The notes: generated by a model not told the origin, from the letters alone. 64,000 nucleotides of DNA from Enterococcus_D sp050529585 (GCF_050529585.1 NZ_CP172882.1:744001-808000), one strand, 5' to 3'; positions 17,861 to 26,671 are shown, counted from the first letter of the stretch. Numbers and translations are program-made.

Positions 17861-19162
17861 TTAGTTGCTGCTATTTGTTGTATCATTGATCGATGTATCC
17901 ACGGATAATTCTACAGTTGCTGTTTTTTCTTCTTCACCACGGTAGAAAGTCAATGTGATGGTATCGCCAACTTTATGTTTGTATAGCGCAGATTGTAAAT
18001 CAGTTGTAGAACTAATGTCTGTGTCATCAACTTTGGTAATGACATCATATTGTTGCAGACCAGCTTGTTCTGCAGGTGTGGCATTGTTGACTGAGTAGAC
18101 AACGACACCGGCTGTGACAGACGTTGGCACTTTCAAGATTTGTTCTTGTTGTTGCGAGGTGATCGAGCTGAGATCGATCGTACGGATACCCAATGCAGGG
18201 CGTACCACTTTACCGTCAGATTCTAATTGATTGATGATTTCAACCACATCGTTACTTGGGATCGCAAAGCCCATCCCTTCGACGCTCACACTAGAAGTTG
18301 ATTCTGACGTGCTGGCAATTTTACTTGAATTTATCCCAACCACTTGACCATCAACATTGATCAGTGGACCACCTGAGTTCCCAGGGTTGATTGCTGCATC
18401 TGTTTGGATGGCATTGATGCTGACTGTTTCGCCGGAATCATTTTGGCTCGTCACTTGACGATTCAAGGATGAGATGATCCCTTGTGTGACTGAATTGGCG
18501 TAATCAGATCCTAAAGGAGAACCGATCGCAATGGCAGGTTCGCCAACTTTAAGTGCGCTGGAATCACCAAATGTTGCGACTGTTTCAACTTTGTCTGAAG
18601 CAATTTTGATGACAGCTAAATCTGTATAGGCGTCAGTACCCACCAACTCTCCTGACACTTTAGAACCGTCTGAAAGGACGACTTCTAGGCCCGACTGACC
18701 TTCAACGACATGGTTATTGGTTACGACATAAGCTGTATCGCCATCGACTTTATAGATAACGCCACTACCTTCAGAAGCAGCTTCTAAAGTACTATCGTCG
18801 CTGGCGTTTTCATCAGACTGTGTATTTTGGCCGCCTTGTTGACCAAAGAGACTGCCAAAATCGTTGGTTTGACTTTGCTGCAAGTTGATGATCGACACCA
18901 CAGCACCTTGTACTTTTTCGACGGCTTGTGTAACATCGCTTGTGACATCCAGTTTTACATTAGAAACGGTTGTTTCTCCGCTTGAATTTTGAACACCTGT
19001 CGTGGTGGTTGAATTGGTGCCAGTGAGTGAAGAACCCATAGCTAAGTATAGACCGCCAAAAGTTAAGAGCCCGCCGATAACACCGCCTAAAATACCAATA
19101 CCTAATTTTTTAAATAATCCAGAAGAAGGTTTCTTTTCTGGTGTAACATCTTTTCGTTCCAT
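17861..19162 (-). CDS. htrA: HtrA/DegP-like serine protease
   Basis: Membrane-anchored quality-control protease, 433 residues. Residues about 19-43 form one membrane segment, then a Ser/Thr/Gln-rich linker, a trypsin-like domain and one PDZ domain (about 325-420). The catalytic triad is visible: His about 150 (NNHVVEG), Asp about 180 (AYTDLAV) and Ser about 261 (NPGNSGGPL). It degrades misfolded surface and secreted proteins. It lies divergent to rlmH, the usual neighbour in this group of bacteria. A ribosome site AAGGGGG precedes the ATG. Confidence 0.96.
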   Translation of the reverse strand: MERKDVTPEKKPSSGLFKKLGIGILGGVIGGLLTFGGLYLAMGSSLTGTNSTTTTGVQNSSGETTVSNVKLDVTSDVTQAVEKVQGAVVSIINLQQSQTNDFGSLFGQQGGQNTQSDENASDDSTLEAASEGSGVIYKVDGDTAYVVTNNHVVEGQSGLEVVLSDGSKVSGELVGTDAYTDLAVIKIASDKVETVATFGDSSALKVGEPAIAIGSPLGSDYANSVTQGIISSLNRQVTSQNDSGETVSINAIQTDAAINPGNSGGPLINVDGQVVGINSSKIASTSESTSSVSVEGMGFAIPSNDVVEIINQLESDGKVVRPALGIRTIDLSSITSQQQEQILKVPTSVTAGVVVYSVNNATPAEQAGLQQYDVITKVDDTDISSTTDLQSALYKHKVGDTITLTFYRGEEEKTATVELSVDTSINDTTNSSN

Positions 19163-19362
19163 TTTATTTTCCCCCTTGCTAATTATTCCGTTATAATTAG
19201 TATATTCTTTCTATCTGAGATTAGTCTACTAAGAGACTTTGAAAAATTTATGAAGAAGTTTGGGAAGAATTTGTTTTAAATGATGAACATTCGCTTTTTA
19301 TTTCATCCAATAATGAAAAAATATCTGTATTAGATTGTACTGATTTCAGAAAGGAATCTGCT

Positions 19363-19842
19363 ATGAATATCAAAATTGTGACTGTTGGTAAATTAAAGGA
19401 GAAATATCTTGTCCAAGGGATCAATGAATATGCCAAAAGAATCGGTGCCTATGCCAAATTAACCTTTGTCGAAGTGCCTGACGAAAAAGCGCCAGAAAAT
19501 TTGAGCAATGCCCAAATGATGCAAATCAAAGAAAAAGAAGGGCAAAGAATTTTGTCTAAAATCAAAGAGACTGAATATGTTTACGCATTGGCAATCGAGG
19601 GGCGCAATCCCACAAGCGAAGCATTTGCGAAACAAATCGATCAATTGGGCATCCAGGGCAAAAGTCAATTGGTTTTCGTGATCGGCGGTTCATTAGGCTT
19701 GAGCGAAGCCGTCATGCAACGCAGTGATGCGCAGATTTCATTTGGCAAAATGACGTATCCCCATCAATTGATGAAATTGATATTGGTGGAACAAATTTAT
19801 CGTGCGTTTCGTATCAATACCAACGCCCCTTATCACAAATAG
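19363..19842 (+). CDS. rlmH: 23S rRNA (pseudouridine1915-N3)-methyltransferase RlmH
   Basis: SPOUT-class methyltransferase of 159 residues, the exact family length. The N-terminus MNIKIVTVGKLKEKYL and the SAM-binding knot segments FVIGGSLGLSE (about residues 104-114) and SFGKMTYPHQLMKLILVEQIYRAF are diagnostic. It methylates a pseudouridine in helix 69 of 23S rRNA on the assembled ribosome. AAAGGA lies upstream of the ATG. Confidence 0.97.
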   Translation: MNIKIVTVGKLKEKYLVQGINEYAKRIGAYAKLTFVEVPDEKAPENLSNAQMMQIKEKEGQRILSKIKETEYVYALAIEGRNPTSEAFAKQIDQLGIQGKSQLVFVIGGSLGLSEAVMQRSDAQISFGKMTYPHQLMKLILVEQIYRAFRINTNAPYHK

Positions 19843-19904
19843 TCCTTTGATGAAAGCAGCATTCTGCATTACAATAGAAATAAGAGACATGAGGAGGAAA
19901 CAAC

Positions 19905-20420
19905 ATGAACAATAACGACCGATTACTTCGCTTAAGATACGCGGTTGATATCAAAGATACGGATATGGTCAAAGCCTTTGAATTAGGTGGACATCCGGTG
20001 AGTAAAGAAGAAGTGCGGGAGATGCTGACCAGAAACCATGAGGCCCAAACAGACGATGACAAAGAGAACGTCTACCTAAAGGCAATCAATAACCAAGTGC
20101 TAGATTCATTTTTGAATGGCTTTATCACGTTGAAACGCGGACCGCAAAAAGAACAAAAAGAGATACCGCAACAAAAAAGCAAAGACATCAAACATATCAA
20201 TAATATTCTATTGAAAAAGGTTAAAATTGCCTTGTTTCTTACCAGTGAAGATATGCTGGCGATATTTGCTGAAGCAGGAATTTACCCGACAAAAGGCGAA
20301 CTAGGGGCGATTCTGCGAAAAGAAGGACATCGGAATTTTAAACCTTGCGGCGATAAATATGCGCGGAACTTTTTGAAAGGATTAGGATTGATGTATCGGA
20401 AGGAAGAAAATCGCGGATGA
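19905..20420 (+). CDS. DUF1456 family protein (YehS-like)
   Basis: 171 residues, two similar halves. Each starts with a LRLRYAVDIKDTDMVKAFELGG-type repeat and continues with a VSKEEVREMLTRN or TKGELGAILRKEG segment, the DUF1456 repeat. Conserved, soluble, function unknown. GAGGAGG lies just before the ATG, and a strong terminator follows, so it is a single-gene unit. Confidence 0.88.
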   Translation: MNNNDRLLRLRYAVDIKDTDMVKAFELGGHPVSKEEVREMLTRNHEAQTDDDKENVYLKAINNQVLDSFLNGFITLKRGPQKEQKEIPQQKSKDIKHINNILLKKVKIALFLTSEDMLAIFAEAGIYPTKGELGAILRKEGHRNFKPCGDKYARNFLKGLGLMYRKEENRG

Positions 20421-20440
20421 TATGTTAATGATCGGCGAGA

Positions 20441-20494
20441 TAGAATAAAAGACATATTGGCTTCCTTTAGGAAGCCAATATGTCTTTTATTCTA
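20441..20494. terminator. Perfect palindromic bidirectional terminator
   Basis: A 25-26 bp perfect inverted repeat (arms 20441-20465 and 20470-20494) with a 2-4 base loop; each arm contains an AAAAGACATATTGGCTTCC-type sequence. It ends on the stop codon of the convergent MATE gene. Confidence 0.9.
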
Positions 20495-21838
20495 TAGTAA
20501 AGCCGTTTGTTTTTGGTGTGTCTTTTTTAAACGCCAACCTAAGAAATAACTTCTAGCGTAGAGGTCTAATCCAATGGCTATCCAAACACCTGCTATCCCC
20601 ATCTGAAGCACTGAACCCAACAAGAGCACCCCAATCACACGAATCCCCCACATCCCAAACAAAGTGCTATATAAAGGTGTTTTTGTATCTCCCATACCTT
20701 GAAGAACGGCTGTTAAAATCAAACTGATGGCGAGTCCAGGCTGATTAAAAGCATCGATGCGCAAAGCAGTCACGACTTGTGAAATCACTGATGGGTCTGA
20801 GGTAAACCAATGAGCAAATAAAGGTGCGCCAACAAATAAGCAGATTCCCAATACACTCAAAATCAAAACGGCATACTTACAGGCAATATAAGTAATATTT
20901 TTTGTTTCTGTAAAATCTTTTTTTCCGATACTGATACCTATCATGGTCGCTGTTGCTGTTGCGATGCCATATGCGGGCATGTAGACAAAACTTTCGATAC
21001 TGCCAGCAATCGAATGCGCAGCGTAGGTTTTAGTACCGAGTGCAACGATCAAGCCAAAATATAAGACTTGACCCAAGCGCATGGCCAACCGTTCTAAAGC
21101 TGCCGGTATGGTCAAATGGATTAAAGGTGAATAATGATTTATATGCAATATACCTGTTAATGAGAAGGCAAGCGGTGATTTTTTTACTTTGAGGTAAAGC
21201 AAGAAGGTCCCTGCCAAGCGCGCTATCACTGTCCCAATCGCTGTTCCAATAACACCCAACGCTGGAAATGGCCCCACGCCAAAAATAAGTACAAAATCTA
21301 ACACAATATTGATCAAATTTGAAATTACACCAACGTACATAGGTGATTTAGTGTCACCAGTTGCCCTAAGCATGCTGCCAAAAGAAGTCATCGTCCCTAT
21401 CAGCATCGCTGTATCGCCAACAAGTTGAAAAAAAGGTTTGGCTGCGGCAAGTGTTGTCTGATCAGCACCCATCAAACGCAGTAAAGGGGTGGCGAAAAAG
21501 AGACTGACAAGCCCAAATAGCAATCCGACGACGAACGTCAAAAGCAAGGACTGTTGTGCAACTTCTTTGGCTTTTTCACTCGTATTGGCACCAATATGCC
21601 GTGCAATCAATGAAGAGGTTCCAATACCAAGTGCAATAAAAACAGCTAAGTAAACATTGAGTAATGCATTGGCAACACCAATTCCAGCAACGGCTATGAT
21701 CCCGATTTGAGCAATCATCAAAGCATCGATAAATCCGACAGATGTTTCTAAAATATTTTCGACCATAGCTGGAAACGCCATTTTCAGGAGCTGACGATCG
21801 AGGGTTCTCGTTGGCGTGATTTTGCGATTATGTGCCAT
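20492..21838 (-). CDS. MATE family efflux transporter
   Basis: Multidrug and toxin extrusion family antiporter, 448 residues from ATG 21838 (AAAGGGG 8 bases upstream; the earlier in-frame GTG overlaps that site). About 12 membrane segments in two homologous halves, with typical pieces such as LKMAFPAMVENILET and GLAISLILTAVLQGMGDT. It would export an organic cation or drug using Na+ or H+. It follows the CsoR-like repressor by 16 bases on the same strand, so its expression is probably controlled by that repressor. Confidence 0.93.
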   Translation of the reverse strand: MAHNRKITPTRTLDRQLLKMAFPAMVENILETSVGFIDALMIAQIGIIAVAGIGVANALLNVYLAVFIALGIGTSSLIARHIGANTSEKAKEVAQQSLLLTFVVGLLFGLVSLFFATPLLRLMGADQTTLAAAKPFFQLVGDTAMLIGTMTSFGSMLRATGDTKSPMYVGVISNLINIVLDFVLIFGVGPFPALGVIGTAIGTVIARLAGTFLLYLKVKKSPLAFSLTGILHINHYSPLIHLTIPAALERLAMRLGQVLYFGLIVALGTKTYAAHSIAGSIESFVYMPAYGIATATATMIGISIGKKDFTETKNITYIACKYAVLILSVLGICLFVGAPLFAHWFTSDPSVISQVVTALRIDAFNQPGLAISLILTAVLQGMGDTKTPLYSTLFGMWGIRVIGVLLLGSVLQMGIAGVWIAIGLDLYARSYFLGWRLKKTHQKQTALL

Positions 21839-21854
21839 ATGATGCACCCCTTTA

Positions 21855-22136
21855 TTAATTTATTTTATTGTATTGTGTGATGACCCGGCGCAAAGTTTCT
21901 ATTTCGGCAGTTAAATCTGCGCCATCATGGACATGCATCAATGAATGGTCAGCTTGTGCTTCTAGCAGTATCTGGCTGATTTTTTGTAGGGCTGCTCTTG
22001 AAGCGTTTAATTGGATCATAATATCGGCAATTTCTTTATCATCGATAACCATTTTTTTGATTCCTTTGATTTGTCCTTCAATACGGTTTAATCGTTTGAT
22101 CAATGCATCTTGTCGATGATCGTTGGTGTGTGACAT
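21855..22136 (-). CDS. CsoR/FrmR-type repressor lacking cysteines
   Basis: Small all-helical DNA-binding repressor, 93 residues, of the DUF156 family (IKRLNRIEGQIKGIKKMV is the family signature, about residues 13-30). Family members sense Cu(I), Ni/Co, formaldehyde or persulfide through a conserved cysteine at the start of helix 2. Here that place reads EIADIMIQLNASRAAL and the protein contains no cysteine at all, although His residues are present at 3, 7 and in the HSLMHVHDG segment. The inducer is therefore unclear. It forms an operon with the MATE exporter and has a TACCC-N5-GGGTA operator just upstream. Confidence 0.9.
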   Translation of the reverse strand: MSHTNDHRQDALIKRLNRIEGQIKGIKKMVIDDKEIADIMIQLNASRAALQKISQILLEAQADHSLMHVHDGADLTAEIETLRRVITQYNKIN

Positions 22137-22158
22137 AAATATTTCCTCCTTATCAATA

Positions 22159-22173
22159 TACCCCTATAGGGTA
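22159..22173 (-). promoter_or_regulatory. CsoR-type operator
   Basis: TACCC-CTATA-GGGTA is an inverted repeat with G/C tracts as expected for CsoR/CstR-family repressors. It lies 23 bases upstream of the repressor start, next to AAGGAGG, in promoter position. Confidence 0.75.
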
Positions 22174-22329
22174 CATAATCTACTTTTTTTCTCGTACTGT
22201 CAATAATAAAGAACAATTATTACCGAATGAGCAAAGAAATCATTGGCGTTTACAACACCAAGAGAATGGCTTATGATGGAACTTGACTATTAACAGACTA
22301 GTTTTTTGACTAAAAGGAGCAAATCATAG

Positions 22330-23067
22330 ATGCGCAATATCAAATTGACGATCGAATACGATGGCAAGCGTTACTTAGGCTGGCAACGGCTAGGCGACAG
22401 TGACAAGACGATTCAAGAAAAAATAGAAGGTGTCATCAAGTTACTAACGAATGAAGAGATCGAAATTGTTGGTTCCGGTCGAACGGATGCTGGAACCCAT
22501 GCTCGAGGTCAGGTTGCCAATTTTAAAACAACTGTGACAACACCATTGGCAGAGATGCAGCAATTTTTCAACCGGTACTTGCCGCAAGATATCGTGGTCA
22601 ACCATATCGAAGAAGTCCCAGAACGGTTCCATGCGCGGTATCATGCAGTAGGCAAACAATATAGTTATTATGTGTGGAACAACCCGATTCCAACCGTCTT
22701 TGAACGCAGCCGTAGTTTCCATTATCCGCAGACACTAAATAGAGAAAAAATGCAGCAAGCTGCTGATCGATTGATTGGTACACATGATTTTATTGGTTTT
22801 TCCGCTTTAAAAAAATCAAAAAAGTCAACGACGAGAACGATTGAATCAATCACGATCACGCAAGAGGGCAGCATGATCCACTTTACCTTTAAAGGCAATG
22901 GTTTTTTGCATAAGATGGTCCGGATCGTGACGGGTACGCTATTGGCTATTGGGGCTGGGGAATTGGATGAAACGATCATTGACCAAGTCTTGACTGAAAA
23001 AGTACGGCAAGCGGCTGGTGAAACGGTTCCTGCCCACGGACTTTTCTTAGATAAAGTTGACTATTGA
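22330..23067 (+). CDS. truA: tRNA pseudouridine(38-40) synthase TruA
   Basis: 245 residues, normal family length. It forms pseudouridine at positions 38-40 of the anticodon arm. The catalytic Asp is about residue 53 in GSGRTDAGTHARGQVANF. Other family pieces are IEYDGKRYLGWQ near the N-terminus and FKGNGFLHKMVRIVTGTLL near residue 185. AAAGGAG precedes the ATG. It is followed by the methionine aminopeptidase gene with a short spacer. Confidence 0.97.
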   Translation: MRNIKLTIEYDGKRYLGWQRLGDSDKTIQEKIEGVIKLLTNEEIEIVGSGRTDAGTHARGQVANFKTTVTTPLAEMQQFFNRYLPQDIVVNHIEEVPERFHARYHAVGKQYSYYVWNNPIPTVFERSRSFHYPQTLNREKMQQAADRLIGTHDFIGFSALKKSKKSTTRTIESITITQEGSMIHFTFKGNGFLHKMVRIVTGTLLAIGAGELDETIIDQVLTEKVRQAAGETVPAHGLFLDKVDY

Positions 23068-23089
23068 TGCATAGAAAGTGGTGAGAGAA

Positions 23090-23851
23090 ATGATTACATT
23101 GAAATCACAAAGAGAAATCGAGCAAATGAACGTCTCCGGTCGTATTTTAGCTGGTATCCATGAGAAGTTACGTACCTTCATCAAACCTTGTATCACGACC
23201 AATCAAATCAATGCCTTTGTCCAAAATGAAATAGAAGCCGCCGATGCGACCGCAGCTCAGATTGGTTTTGAAGGATACGCGTATGCGACTTGTATTAGTG
23301 TCAATGAAGAAATTTGTCATGGCTTCCCTTCAAATTATGTCTTAAAATCAGGAGATGTTGTGAAAGTCGATTTTTGTGTCGATTATCATGGTGCGATTTC
23401 TGATAGTTGTTGGACATATGCTGTTGGTGAGATTTCTCCAGAACACCAGGAGTTGATGGCTGTTACCAAAGAAGCCTTACGGTTAGGGATCGAGCAAGCT
23501 CAAGTAGGGAACCGTGTGGGGGATATTGGTCATGCCATCCAAAGTTATGCAGAAGCACAAGGCTTTGGCGTGGTACGTGATTTTATTGCCCATGGAATCG
23601 GACCAACGATCCATGAAGAACCCTTTTTTCCGCATTTTGGCTTGCCAGGCAAAGGCTTGCGCTTGCGTGAAGGGATGACGATCACGATTGAGCCAATGAT
23701 CACTACCGGCACTTGGCGCATGAAAATGGATGACAATGGGTGGACGGCCCGAACAATCGATGGCGGTTACTGTGCCCAGTACGAGCATTCGATCGCTATC
23801 ACCAAAGATGGTCCGGTGATCATGACTTTACAGAAATCAGAAACAGATTGA
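23090..23851 (+). CDS. map: Methionine aminopeptidase, type I
   Basis: Removes the N-terminal methionine of nascent proteins. 253 residues from ATG 23090, with GGTGAGAG upstream (an in-frame GTG at 23078 is less likely). All five metal ligands are in recognisable places: two Asp in VDFCVDYHGAISDSCW, His in AHGIGPTIHEEP, Glu in ITIEPMI and Glu in AQYEHSIAI. It lacks the zinc-finger extension of eukaryotic type I enzymes. It lies just after truA, probably one transcript. Confidence 0.94.
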   Translation: MITLKSQREIEQMNVSGRILAGIHEKLRTFIKPCITTNQINAFVQNEIEAADATAAQIGFEGYAYATCISVNEEICHGFPSNYVLKSGDVVKVDFCVDYHGAISDSCWTYAVGEISPEHQELMAVTKEALRLGIEQAQVGNRVGDIGHAIQSYAEAQGFGVVRDFIAHGIGPTIHEEPFFPHFGLPGKGLRLREGMTITIEPMITTGTWRMKMDDNGWTARTIDGGYCAQYEHSIAITKDGPVIMTLQKSETD

Positions 23852-23880
23852 TTTTGAGCACAATAATCAGAATGATCAAG

Positions 23881-23910
23881 AAAAGGCAGAAGCGATTTCT
23901 GTCTTTTTTT
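23881..23910 (+). terminator. Rho-independent terminator
   Basis: AAGGCAGAA and TTCTGTCTT form a short stem with loop GCGA-type, followed by a T-run. Confidence 0.7.
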
Positions 23911-23997
23911 GGCACTTCATTAGGCGAAAAAAGCCATTATATGATACAGTTTTTTTATAGAAGGAGCGCTGGAATAAGAGAAACGGAGGCATCTGCT

Positions 23998-24828
23998 ATG
24001 GAAGCAAATCAAGTCGTTTTGGCCACATTATATAATTTGATTTTGAATGAAGGCACGAGGCAATGGGAACGAGCGCAATTGATTCAAGCAAAAAATGAAA
24101 TCGAAACCAATCAGTCCCAACACGCGTTGTCCCAACTTGAAGCCACCTTACGTCCATTGGCTCTGCGACAGAATTTGACCCCGGATGTCATGGACTTTTA
24201 TCACACGTTGATTGGAAAAAAATCAGCATCGATGCAATGGCCTTCAGTGAAGGAACAGCGCAACCGAGACGAGACTGTTACGGAAACCGCGATATTTGCC
24301 GGTGGCTGTTTTTGGTGTATGGTGGAACCTTTTGAAAACCACCCAGGCATCATTTCGGTCTTATCCGGGTATACGGGCGGTCATATAGCCCGTCCAACTT
24401 ATGATCAAGTATTGACCGGCAGCACTGGGCATGTTGAAGCAGTGGAAATCATTTTTGATCCGGCGATCATCACATATAAAGAATTGCTGGCTATTTATTG
24501 GGGGGTGACCGATCCCACCGATGCCTTCGGACAATTTCAAGATCGTGGTGTTTATTATCGCCCAATTATTTTTACGTCGACGAAGGAACAATATCAAGAA
24601 GCCCTGGCGTCAAAAAATCATCTGCAAAAAACCATCAAGGATCCGCAACCGATCGTCACAAAAATCATCCCTGCAACAAGATTTTGGCCTGCTGAAAATT
24701 TGCATCAGCAGTTTTATTTGAAACAACCAAAACGCTACCGCCAAATCAAACGTACCCGCAAACAATTGCAGAGGTTCAAAAGGATGACCGTCTGGTTCAA
24801 AATGATCTTTGCCCAAAAGAAAAACTGA
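23998..24828 (+). CDS. msrA: Peptide-methionine (S)-S-oxide reductase with N-terminal extension
   Basis: 276 residues from ATG 23998 (ACGGAGG upstream). The MsrA domain starts near residue 98 with the catalytic GGCFWC at about 101-106, followed by GYTGGHIARPTYDQV and STGHVEAVEI, and extends to about 250. Some 95 residues precede it (MEANQVVLATLYN...), predicted helical and also seen in other lactic acid bacteria; function unknown. A basic tail ends the protein. It repairs oxidised methionine. An open frame extends further upstream into map but has no supported start there. Confidence 0.92.
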   Translation: MEANQVVLATLYNLILNEGTRQWERAQLIQAKNEIETNQSQHALSQLEATLRPLALRQNLTPDVMDFYHTLIGKKSASMQWPSVKEQRNRDETVTETAIFAGGCFWCMVEPFENHPGIISVLSGYTGGHIARPTYDQVLTGSTGHVEAVEIIFDPAIITYKELLAIYWGVTDPTDAFGQFQDRGVYYRPIIFTSTKEQYQEALASKNHLQKTIKDPQPIVTKIIPATRFWPAENLHQQFYLKQPKRYRQIKRTRKQLQRFKRMTVWFKMIFAQKKN

Positions 24829-24830
24829 TT

Positions 24831-24858
24831 TGCCTGATCAGAGCATTTTGATCAGGCA
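24831..24858 (+). terminator. Stem-loop after msrA
   Basis: TGCCTGATCA and TGATCAGGCA form a perfect 10-bp stem. No T-tract follows, so termination is uncertain. Confidence 0.45.
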
Positions 24859-24902
24859 GTGACGTTTAACAAAATGGATAGACAGACTAAAGGAGGTATC
24901 TC

Positions 24903-25367
24903 ATGTGTATTAGGTTTCATGCAATCAATCAATCTGATGCCGTATTTTTGGCAGATGTGTTAAAAAAATCTTTTGATTCAGATAGTGAATTGGCTTTTGG
25001 GAAAGGGGTCAAGTTAGGCCCGCCTGGATATGACGATGGTACATTGTGCGAAAAAATCTTACAAGATACTTCGCTACAAAAGCTGATTATATCCTACAAA
25101 CAAGAGAACTGTGGTATTTTGGTATACAAAGACGGTGAGCCTTCTACCATTAGCTACTTTTGTTTAGATCCACGTTTTATTGGACAAGGAATCGGTACGC
25201 GGACATGGAAAGCGTTTGAAGTAAATAAGAAGGGAATTTGGCAAGTAGAAACACCAGATTTTTCACTGAGAAATCATCATTTTTATCAAAAATTGGGGTT
25301 TAAACAAATCGGAGAAAAAAGTTATGGAGACCAATCCAAATCATTCCTATTTGTAAAACACCTGTAA
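24903..25367 (+). CDS. GNAT family N-acetyltransferase
   Basis: 154 residues. The acetyl-CoA-binding pattern is in FIGQGIGTRTWKAFE (about residues 98-112), preceded by SYFCLDPR, and the C-terminal NHHFYQKLGFKQIGEKSYG segment is typical of GNAT motif B. AAAGGAGG lies just before the ATG. Single gene between two hairpins; the acceptor molecule cannot be inferred. Confidence 0.85.
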   Translation: MCIRFHAINQSDAVFLADVLKKSFDSDSELAFGKGVKLGPPGYDDGTLCEKILQDTSLQKLIISYKQENCGILVYKDGEPSTISYFCLDPRFIGQGIGTRTWKAFEVNKKGIWQVETPDFSLRNHHFYQKLGFKQIGEKSYGDQSKSFLFVKHL

Positions 25368-25405
25368 TTTTTTTAGGTTCATCTTAACTTTTTTATTTTT
25401 TCAAG

Positions 25406-25436
25406 AAAACACGAATAATTATTTCGTGTTTTTTTG
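25406..25436 (+). terminator. Rho-independent terminator
   Basis: AAAACACGAA and TTCGTGTTTT pair across TAATTAT, followed by a T-run. Confidence 0.8.
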
Positions 25437-25540
25437 TTTTGATTGGCTAAAGTGGATCTGAGTGAGTAGAAACAGCGATTTGTTTGTTTGATGTTGGGAG
25501 ACAACTTTCGTGTTTAGGGGCAAATGATCAAAATGAAAAT

Positions 25541-25595
25541 ACAATATATTGTGTTTATTAACGGTTTTTTTGGCATAAACAACTATATGTAGTGT
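25541..25595 (+). promoter_or_regulatory. Pair of NrdR-like boxes
   Basis: ACAATATATTGTGT (25541-25554) and ACTATATGTAGTGT (25582-25595) both resemble the NrdR operator acaCwATATwtwGtgt. They are 41 bases apart start to start, close to four helical turns, as expected for cooperative NrdR binding. The second overlaps the -35 region of the operon promoter. This suggests repression by NrdR, the nucleotide-sensing repressor of deoxyribonucleotide synthesis. Matching was by eye. Confidence 0.5.
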
Positions 25596-25622
25596 TTACT
25601 TTTTTCGTAGAACGTGTAAAAT
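25595..25622 (+). promoter_or_regulatory. Promoter of the LOG/NDT/dNK operon
   Basis: TTTACT (25595-25600) and TAAAAT (25617-25622), 16-base spacer, 30 bases upstream of the first start codon. Confidence 0.55.
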
Positions 25623-25652
25623 AGCTTGTGTAGTTTAGAAGGAGATGGTTGC

Positions 25653-26225
25653 ATGAAAGTTACTGTATTTTGTGGTGCGCAGTTTGGTAAAGATCCCCAA
25701 ATGGCCAGCATTGCACGGGAAATAGGTCATTATTTAGCAAAAAATCATATAGAATTGGTTTACGGGGGCTCTTTGTCGGGACTGATGGGGGAAATCAGTG
25801 AAGGGGTCATTGAGAACAATGGTGCCGTTACAGGTATATATCCCCTTGGACTATTTGCCGACGAATTACCTAGAACATCTGGATACGGTACCTATACATC
25901 CATTTTTACCGATTCAATGGCAGAACGGAAGGAACAATTGATTGGATTAGGCGATGGATATCTTGTATTACCTGGAGGATTTGGTACACTAGAAGAGTTA
26001 TCGCAAGTTCTTTCATCGATTGCGATCGGACTGATTCCTTCAAAGCCAATCGGTGTGTTAAATATAGATGGCTTTTATGATGGACTGCAACAAGTATTGA
26101 ACGCTTTTGGTGAAGGACAGTTTGCCAACGTGCAAGTCTTGGAAAGCGTGCGTTTCATGGAGGATCATGAGGCATTGGTTGATTACTTGATAGATGAGAT
26201 TGGCAAGGAGCAGATGGTAGGATGA
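25653..26225 (+). CDS. LOG family protein (nucleotide 5'-monophosphate phosphoribohydrolase-like)
   Basis: 190 residues from ATG 25653 (AGAAGGAG upstream). Rossmann-like fold with the LOG motif PGGFGTLEEL at about residues 109-118 and a MAERK segment shortly before. In plants and bacteria such proteins cleave the base from cytokinin or purine ribonucleoside 5'-monophosphates; some are nucleosidases acting on AMP/IMP. The following genes act on deoxynucleosides, so a role in nucleotide salvage or clean-up is likely. Stop overlaps the next ATG. Confidence 0.9.
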   Translation: MKVTVFCGAQFGKDPQMASIAREIGHYLAKNHIELVYGGSLSGLMGEISEGVIENNGAVTGIYPLGLFADELPRTSGYGTYTSIFTDSMAERKEQLIGLGDGYLVLPGGFGTLEELSQVLSSIAIGLIPSKPIGVLNIDGFYDGLQQVLNAFGEGQFANVQVLESVRFMEDHEALVDYLIDEIGKEQMVG

Positions 26226-26662
26226 TCAATATTTATTTGGCTGGTCCGTTCTTTTCAGAAGAGCAAATCAATAGAATCACGGCTGTCGAAAAACATATAG
26301 CCAAAAATCCGCAGGCACTGCAGGTCTATTCACCACGGTTGCATCAAGATGGACATGCTGCGCCGCAAACAGCAGAGTGGGCACGAGAAATTTTCGATCG
26401 TGATATGTCTGCTTTAGAACAAGCCGATGTTGTATTGGCTATTCTGGATTATCAAGGGGGCATCACAGACCCAGGAACCGCTTTTGAAATCGGTGCTGCC
26501 TATAGAATGAACAAAACGATTGTCGTTTATCACGAGCAGAAAACGCCCGTAAATATCATGCTGACGGAATCAACACAAGCTTACTTGACGAGTTTGTCAG
26601 CACTTGAAACATATGATTTTAAGCAACAAAAACGAATCGCATACGTAGGCGAATATATTTAA
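26222..26662 (+). CDS. Nucleoside 2-deoxyribosyltransferase
   Basis: 146 residues; transfers deoxyribose between nucleobases. The N-terminal IYLAGPFF holds the family Tyr and Gly-Pro, the RDMSALEQADVVLAI segment carries the substrate-binding Asp, and the nucleophile Glu is in DPGTAFEIGAAY (about residues 81-92). It overlaps the LOG gene by 4 bases (ATGA) and is followed by a deoxynucleoside kinase after 9 bases, so the three form one operon. Confidence 0.93.
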   Translation: MINIYLAGPFFSEEQINRITAVEKHIAKNPQALQVYSPRLHQDGHAAPQTAEWAREIFDRDMSALEQADVVLAILDYQGGITDPGTAFEIGAAYRMNKTIVVYHEQKTPVNIMLTESTQAYLTSLSALETYDFKQQKRIAYVGEYI

Positions 26663-26671
26663 AAAGGATGG

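Noticed and set aside
23740..23997. Extended start of MsrA inside the map gene
   Set aside because: The extra residues are map sequence in another frame and lack a ribosome site; ATG 23998 has ACGGAGG.
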